9,528 nt of DNA from Oscillospiraceae bacterium. Lineage in GTDB: Bacteria > Bacillota > Clostridia > Oscillospirales > Ruminococcaceae. Position numbers and translations under genes: made by a program. The notes below the pieces were generated by a model. That model saw only the letters and a program-made list of their open reading frames with translations. It was not told the DNA's origin and made no database searches. The DNA is taken from NCBI GenBank assembly GCA_017440425.1, contig JAFSHJ010000167.1, forward strand, positions 1-9,528, read 5' to 3'. Shown here in pieces: positions 6,987-9,528 of this stretch (position 1 is the first letter of the stretch; each line of letters opens with the position of its first letter).

Positions 6987-7015
6987 TTGCCATTGCTGTG
7001 CAAAAATGGTATAAT
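6987..7015 (+). promoter_or_regulatory. Strong extended -10 sigma-A promoter of glnN
   Basis: TTGCCA (6987-6992), a 17-bp spacer and TATAAT (7010-7015), with TGG directly before the -10 (extended -10, TG at 7007-7008). It is the best promoter in the window. Transcription should start near 7022, leaving a leader of about 130 nt. A second TATAAT at 7020-7025 has no good -35 at the right distance. No GlnR/TnrA-type operator is visible, which points to control within the leader RNA. Confidence 0.85.
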
Positions 7016-7037
7016 GATATATAATAAGGTTTTCTGC

Positions 7038-7075
7038 GCATAAATGGCTTTTTATGCTTTAAAACGGCTTTTAAG
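7038..7075 (+). promoter_or_regulatory. Tandem hairpins in the glnN leader, candidate ANTAR-protein target
   Basis: Hairpin 1 pairs GCATAAA (7038-7044) with TTTATGC (7051-7057). Hairpin 2 pairs TTTAAA (7058-7063) with TTTAAG (7070-7075, outermost pair G-U), leaving the 6-nt loop ACGGCT. The tops share AAA-Y-GGCTTTT: A-T-G-G-C-T in hairpin 1 and A-C-G-G-C-T in hairpin 2. ANTAR antiterminator targets are known to be two adjacent short hairpins with 6-nt loops having A at position 1 and G at position 4, and clostridial glutamine synthetase genes can sit beside ANTAR regulators. Hairpin 2 fits directly. Hairpin 1 fits only if its top A-U pairs open or slip, since its most stable fold closes a TGGCTT loop. 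No ANTAR gene is in the window and no clear downstream terminator is seen, so the assignment is tentative. Confidence 0.45.
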
Positions 7076-7102
7076 ATATCTTTACCAACAACTATCTCAC
7101 AG

Positions 7103-7109
7103 AAAGGAG
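7103..7109 (+). promoter_or_regulatory. Displaced glnN Shine-Dalgarno sequence
   Basis: AAAGGAG (7103-7109) is a strong ribosome binding site, but the glnN ATG is at 7153 and no ATG, GTG or TTG lies 5-10 nt downstream. The only ribosome-binding-like bases near the ATG are AGG at 7147-7149, just 3 nt away and too close. The intervening hairpin (7110-7143) would bring AAAGGAG to an effective 9-nt spacing. Confidence 0.6.
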
Positions 7110-7143
7110 TGCGCAGGTTTCCCAAAACGGGTGATACTGCGCA
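7110..7143 (+). promoter_or_regulatory. Hairpin bridging the ribosome binding site and start codon of glnN
   Basis: TGCGCAG (7110-7116) pairs perfectly with CTGCGCA (7137-7143). Inside, CCC (7121-7123) can pair with GGG (7129-7131) around AAAAC. The stem begins at the first base after the Shine-Dalgarno and ends 9 nt before the ATG. A further CTGCGCA at 7034-7040, overlapping the first tandem hairpin, could pair with 7110-7116 instead and undo the bridge. Three copies of the palindrome TGCGCA (7035, 7110, 7138) lie in this ~130-nt leader. Confidence 0.6.
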
Positions 7144-7152
7144 AACAGGTTT

Positions 7153-9228
7153 ATGACTGTCAATTTCGCCTGCCAGGTTTTTGATGATGCAGCAATGAAA
7201 CAGCGTCTTTCCCCCTCGGTCTTTGAGAGTTTGCAGAATACACAAAAGCTGGGCAACCCCCTTGACCCCAGTCTTGCGGAGGCTGTTGCCTCTGCCATGA
7301 AGGATTGGGCCATTGAGATGGGTGCCACCCACTACACCCATTGGTTCCAGCCCATGACCAACATCACCGCCGGCAAGCACGAGGCTTTCCTCAACCGCAC
7401 AAGCAGCGGCGAAGTTATTATGGAATTCTCCGGCAAGGCTCTCATCCGCGGCGAACCGGATGCCTCCAGCTTCCCCACCGGCGGTCTTCGCGCCACATTT
7501 GAGGCAAGAGGCTACACCGCATGGGACCCCACCTCCCCTGCCTTTTTCAGTGACGGTACGATCTACATCCCCACCGCCTTCTGCTCCTACAACGGCGAGG
7601 CGCTGGATGCAAAAACACCGCTGCTGCGCTCCATTCAGGCTCTTTCCGAGCAGACCCTGCGCATCCTCCGTCTGCTGGGCAACACCACCTCCAAAAGTGT
7701 TGTATCCATGGTTGGTCTGGAGCAGGAATACTTCCTTGTTGACCGTGAAAAATATGAACAGCGTCTCGACCTTAAAATTTGCGGACGCACCCTCTTTGGT
7801 TCCAAACCTCCTAAGGGTCAGGAGCTGGACGACCACTACTGCGGACGCATCCGCCTGCGTGTTGCAGATTTTATGCGTGACCTTGACGAGCGTCTTTGGG
7901 CGCTTGGCGTTCTCAGCAAAGTTAAACACAACGAGGTTGCTCCCGCCCAGCACGAGCTTGCACCCGTTTTCTCCTCCGCAAACATTGCCTGCGACCACAA
8001 CCAGCTCACTATGGAGGTTATGCGTCAGGTCGCCAAGGAGCACGGTCTTGCCTGCCTGCTGCACGAGAAACCCTTTGAATATGTCAACGGCTCCGGTAAG
8101 CACGATAACTGGTCCATCAACACAGATGACGGTCTCAACCTGCTGAAAGCCGGCAAAAATCCCGCCGAAAACCACCAGTTCCTGCTGTTCCTCTGTGCCG
8201 TTATCACCGCAGTTGACCGCTATGCCGATCTTCTCCGTGCATCTGCCGCCTGCCGCGGAAACGACGACCGTCTCGGTATGCACGAGGCACCTCCCGCCAT
8301 TATCTCCATCAACCTCGGAAACCATCTCTATTCCATACTTAAAAATATCGCATCCGGCCGCCGTGCCGTCACCGACAAGGCTCATTATCTCGCCATTGGC
8401 GTTGATGCGCTGCCCTCTCTCACTCAGGATGACTCCGACCGCAACCGCACAAGTCCCTTTGCCTTCACCGGAAACCGTTTTGAGTTCCGTATGCTGGGTT
8501 CCTCCCAGTCTCCCGCTTTCTCCAACGTAGTGCTCAATGCGGCTGTCACCGAAGTTCTCGGCGAATTTGAAGAGATGCTCACGGGTGTTGAGGATATTCC
8601 CGATACCATTCGCTCCATCGTTGCCAAAACCGTTGCGGAACACGGAAGAGTTATCTTCAACGGCAACAACTACTCCGACGAGTGGCGCGAAGAGGCCCGC
8701 AAGCGCGGTCTGCCCGAGATCAACAACACCGTTGATGCCATCGACGTCCTCATCTCTCCCAAAAACATTGAGCTGTTTGCCAAAACCAACATCTTCACCG
8801 AGGATGAGTGCTACTCCAGACGTGAGATCCTGCTGGAGAACTACGCTAAAGTCGTTTTCATTGAAGCAAACACCATGTACGAGATGCTCACCCGTCAGAT
8901 CATCCCTGCAGTTACCAAATATATCGGCACCGTTGCTCACTCCTACAACGAGCTTGCCCGTGTCGGCATTGAAAATGCAGAGCTGAAGTCTATGATCGCC
9001 GAACTCTCCGAGTGCGAAAGCAAGCTCATCTCCGGCGGACGTGAACTTGACAAGCTTATTGCCGAAGGTCACACTATTGAAAATTCCAGGGAGGTCTGCC
9101 GTTTCCTCACCGACACCCTCAACCCCTATATGCGTTCCCTGCGTGCTTACGCTGACCGTGCCGAGACTCTTCTCGACAGCGCCAGCTGGCCCTTCCCCAA
9201 CTACACAGATCTTCTCTTCAGAGTTTAA
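7153..9228 (+). CDS. glnN: Type III glutamine synthetase
   Basis: The enzyme makes glutamine from glutamate, ammonia and ATP in the cytoplasm and is the main route of ammonia assimilation at low nitrogen. At 691 residues it has type III (GlnN) length, far longer than types I and II (about 350-470). Recognisable pieces are FACQVFDDAAMKQRL near the N-terminus (compare FGxxVFNDxxM in other GlnN), GLEQEYFLVD (188-197) with metal-binding glutamates, NEVAPAQHELAPVF (260-273), NGSGKHDNWS (312-321, the GxGxHxNxS motif), NRTSPFAFTGNRFEFRMLGS (431-450) and a helical C-terminal part (~540-690) typical of the type. The ATG at 7153 is the first possible start, because TGA at 7132-7134 closes the frame and no start codon lies between. 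The leader is unusual (see 7038-7143). No conventional terminator follows; a multi-hairpin element lies 25 bp beyond the stop. Confidence 0.96.
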   Translation: MTVNFACQVFDDAAMKQRLSPSVFESLQNTQKLGNPLDPSLAEAVASAMKDWAIEMGATHYTHWFQPMTNITAGKHEAFLNRTSSGEVIMEFSGKALIRGEPDASSFPTGGLRATFEARGYTAWDPTSPAFFSDGTIYIPTAFCSYNGEALDAKTPLLRSIQALSEQTLRILRLLGNTTSKSVVSMVGLEQEYFLVDREKYEQRLDLKICGRTLFGSKPPKGQELDDHYCGRIRLRVADFMRDLDERLWALGVLSKVKHNEVAPAQHELAPVFSSANIACDHNQLTMEVMRQVAKEHGLACLLHEKPFEYVNGSGKHDNWSINTDDGLNLLKAGKNPAENHQFLLFLCAVITAVDRYADLLRASAACRGNDDRLGMHEAPPAIISINLGNHLYSILKNIASGRRAVTDKAHYLAIGVDALPSLTQDDSDRNRTSPFAFTGNRFEFRMLGSSQSPAFSNVVLNAAVTEVLGEFEEMLTGVEDIPDTIRSIVAKTVAEHGRVIFNGNNYSDEWREEARKRGLPEINNTVDAIDVLISPKNIELFAKTNIFTEDECYSRREILLENYAKVVFIEANTMYEMLTRQIIPAVTKYIGTVAHSYNELARVGIENAELKSMIAELSECESKLISGGRELDKLIAEGHTIENSREVCRFLTDTLNPYMRSLRAYADRAETLLDSASWPFPNYTDLLFRV

Positions 9229-9253
9229 GCTGCTTACGGTTTGTGTTTTTGAT

Positions 9254-9349
9254 CGTCCTGCTTTGCGGCAGGACGACTCGTCACTCCGGCTTTGCCGGAG
9301 CAGGCGGTGTAACCGCCTGGTCGGATGTAATCCGACCGACGAGTCGTCC
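9254..9349. repeat. Compact multi-hairpin (cloverleaf-like) intergenic element
   Basis: All stems are perfect. The lead hairpin is CGTCCTGC (9254-9261) with GCAGGACG (9268-9275). A 12-bp closing stem pairs GGACGACTCGTC (9271-9282) with GACGAGTCGTCC (9338-9349). Inside it are three hairpins almost end to end, each with a 3-nt loop: CTCCGGC/GCCGGAG (9284-9300, TTT), CAGGCGGT/ACCGCCTG (9301-9319, GTA) and GTCGGAT/ATCCGAC (9320-9336, GTA). The closing stem and the lead hairpin compete for 9271-9275. Nearly every base is paired. There is no U-tract, no open frame and no tRNA-like consensus, so it is neither an ordinary terminator nor a tRNA. It could be a non-autonomous palindromic mobile repeat or a structured RNA between glnN and the DUF3842 gene. 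Perfect pairing holds on both strands, so the strand is unknown. Confidence 0.75.
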
Positions 9350-9407
9350 GTAATGCTGCGATGCACCAAAACACAACTAACCCATCCACAGCAACCATCT
9401 TTCTAAT

Positions 9408-9413
9408 GGGAGG
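9408..9413 (+). promoter_or_regulatory. Ribosome binding site of the DUF3842 gene
   Basis: GGGAGG ends 5 nt before the ATG at 9419, which fixes the start of the gene cut off by the window end. No clear promoter is visible between 9350 and 9407, so transcription may read through from glnN. Confidence 0.8.
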
Positions 9414-9418
9414 CCGCT

Positions 9419-9528
9419 ATGAAAATTGTTATAATAGACGGGCAGGGTGGAAAGGTTGGCAGAAGCATTACCGAAAAGCTGAAGCAGAAAGCCCCCGACC
9501 TTGAACTGACCGTTATCGGAACCAACAG
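9419..9528 (+). CDS. DUF3842 family protein, N-terminal fragment (runs off the window)
   Basis: Only the first 36 residues are present. They begin MKIVIIDGQGGKVGRSITEK and continue to TVIGTN. This matches my recollection of the N-terminus of the small clostridial DUF3842 family: a hydrophobic beta strand, a glycine-rich IDGQGGxxG loop and a helix, as in a Rossmann-type nucleotide-binding fold. The biochemical role of the family is not known to me. It lies 190 bp after glnN on the same strand with its own good ribosome binding site, separated by the multi-hairpin element. The ending is not visible, so completeness cannot be judged. Family assignment is from motif memory, not a search. Confidence 0.8.
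   Translation, partial: MKIVIIDGQGGKVGRSITEKLKQKAPDLELTVIGTN

Noticed and set aside
7109..7156. 15-codon upstream frame (GTG at 7109, TGA overlapping the glnN ATG) as a leader peptide
   Set aside because: Its GTG overlaps the Shine-Dalgarno itself, leaving no spacing, so initiation is unlikely. It remains a weaker alternative to the bridging hairpin, through stop-start coupling.
9254..9275. Rho-independent terminator after glnN
   Set aside because: The 8-bp hairpin is followed by GACTCGTC-type sequence, not a U-tract, on the plus strand; on the minus strand the following bases are A-rich.
9271..9349. tRNA-like cloverleaf or CRISPR array
   Set aside because: It has a long closing stem and three hairpins, but the loops are only 3 nt and there is no T-loop consensus or anticodon loop. 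The hairpins are not direct repeats separated by spacers.
6889..9369. 826-codon open frame on the minus strand opposite glnN
   Set aside because: It runs antisense through the whole of glnN, whose protein is clearly conserved. Its translation has no recognisable motif, and it is explained by the codon bias of glnN. It would also cover the glnN promoter and leader.
1..9528. Phage, transposase, toxin-antitoxin or defence genes
   Set aside because: All long conserved frames are accounted for by housekeeping and regulatory genes; no integrase, transposase or defence motif is visible on either strand.

Overview
The window looks like a chromosomal core-gene segment from a member of the Bacillota, most likely class Clostridia and probably a relative of Ruminococcaceae/Oscillospiraceae. 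This rests on a dnaE-pfkA gene pair, a type III glutamine synthetase, a DUF3842 gene, strong AGGAGG-type ribosome binding sites, near-consensus sigma-A promoters and a roughly balanced base composition. The taxonomic placement is inference from gene content, not from a search.

Layout. Four genes lie on the minus strand and read right to left: dnaE (DNA polymerase III alpha, 6824 to 3225), pfkA (6-phosphofructokinase, 3048 to 2041), an ECF-type sigma factor (1901 to 1398) and its overlapping membrane anti-sigma partner (1408 to 107). dnaE and pfkA each have their own sigma-A-like promoter. pfkA ends at a strong 12-bp terminator hairpin. The sigma/anti-sigma pair has an ECF-style promoter (TGTAAG, 16 bp, AGTCTT), which suggests autoregulation. 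Two genes lie on the plus strand: glnN (type III glutamine synthetase, 7153-9228) and, truncated by the window edge, a DUF3842 gene starting at 9419. dnaE and glnN are divergent around a 328-bp intergenic region.

The coding genes are mostly familiar; the most unusual material is non-coding. (1) The roughly 130-nt glnN leader carries two tandem hairpins sharing an A-Y-G-G-C-U loop core, like targets of ANTAR-domain antiterminators. It also has a strong Shine-Dalgarno sequence 43 nt upstream of the only usable ATG, separated from it by a hairpin that would shorten the gap to 9 nt. The left arm of that hairpin can pair instead with an upstream copy of CTGCGCA that overlaps the first tandem hairpin, so a translational switch for nitrogen control can be read from the sequence. 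(2) Between glnN and the DUF3842 gene is a compact element (9254-9349): a lead hairpin, then a 12-bp closing stem around three back-to-back perfect hairpins with 3-nt loops. A looser element of similar architecture lies at 4-91, after the anti-sigma gene. Neither has a terminator U-tract.

On the protein side, PfkA keeps nearly all active-site and effector residues but has alanine where the catalytic-site arginine of the MGR motif normally sits. The anti-sigma protein has an unusually large, unassigned extracytoplasmic domain of about 335 residues. DnaE has an apparently intact PHP metal site, compatible with built-in proofreading.
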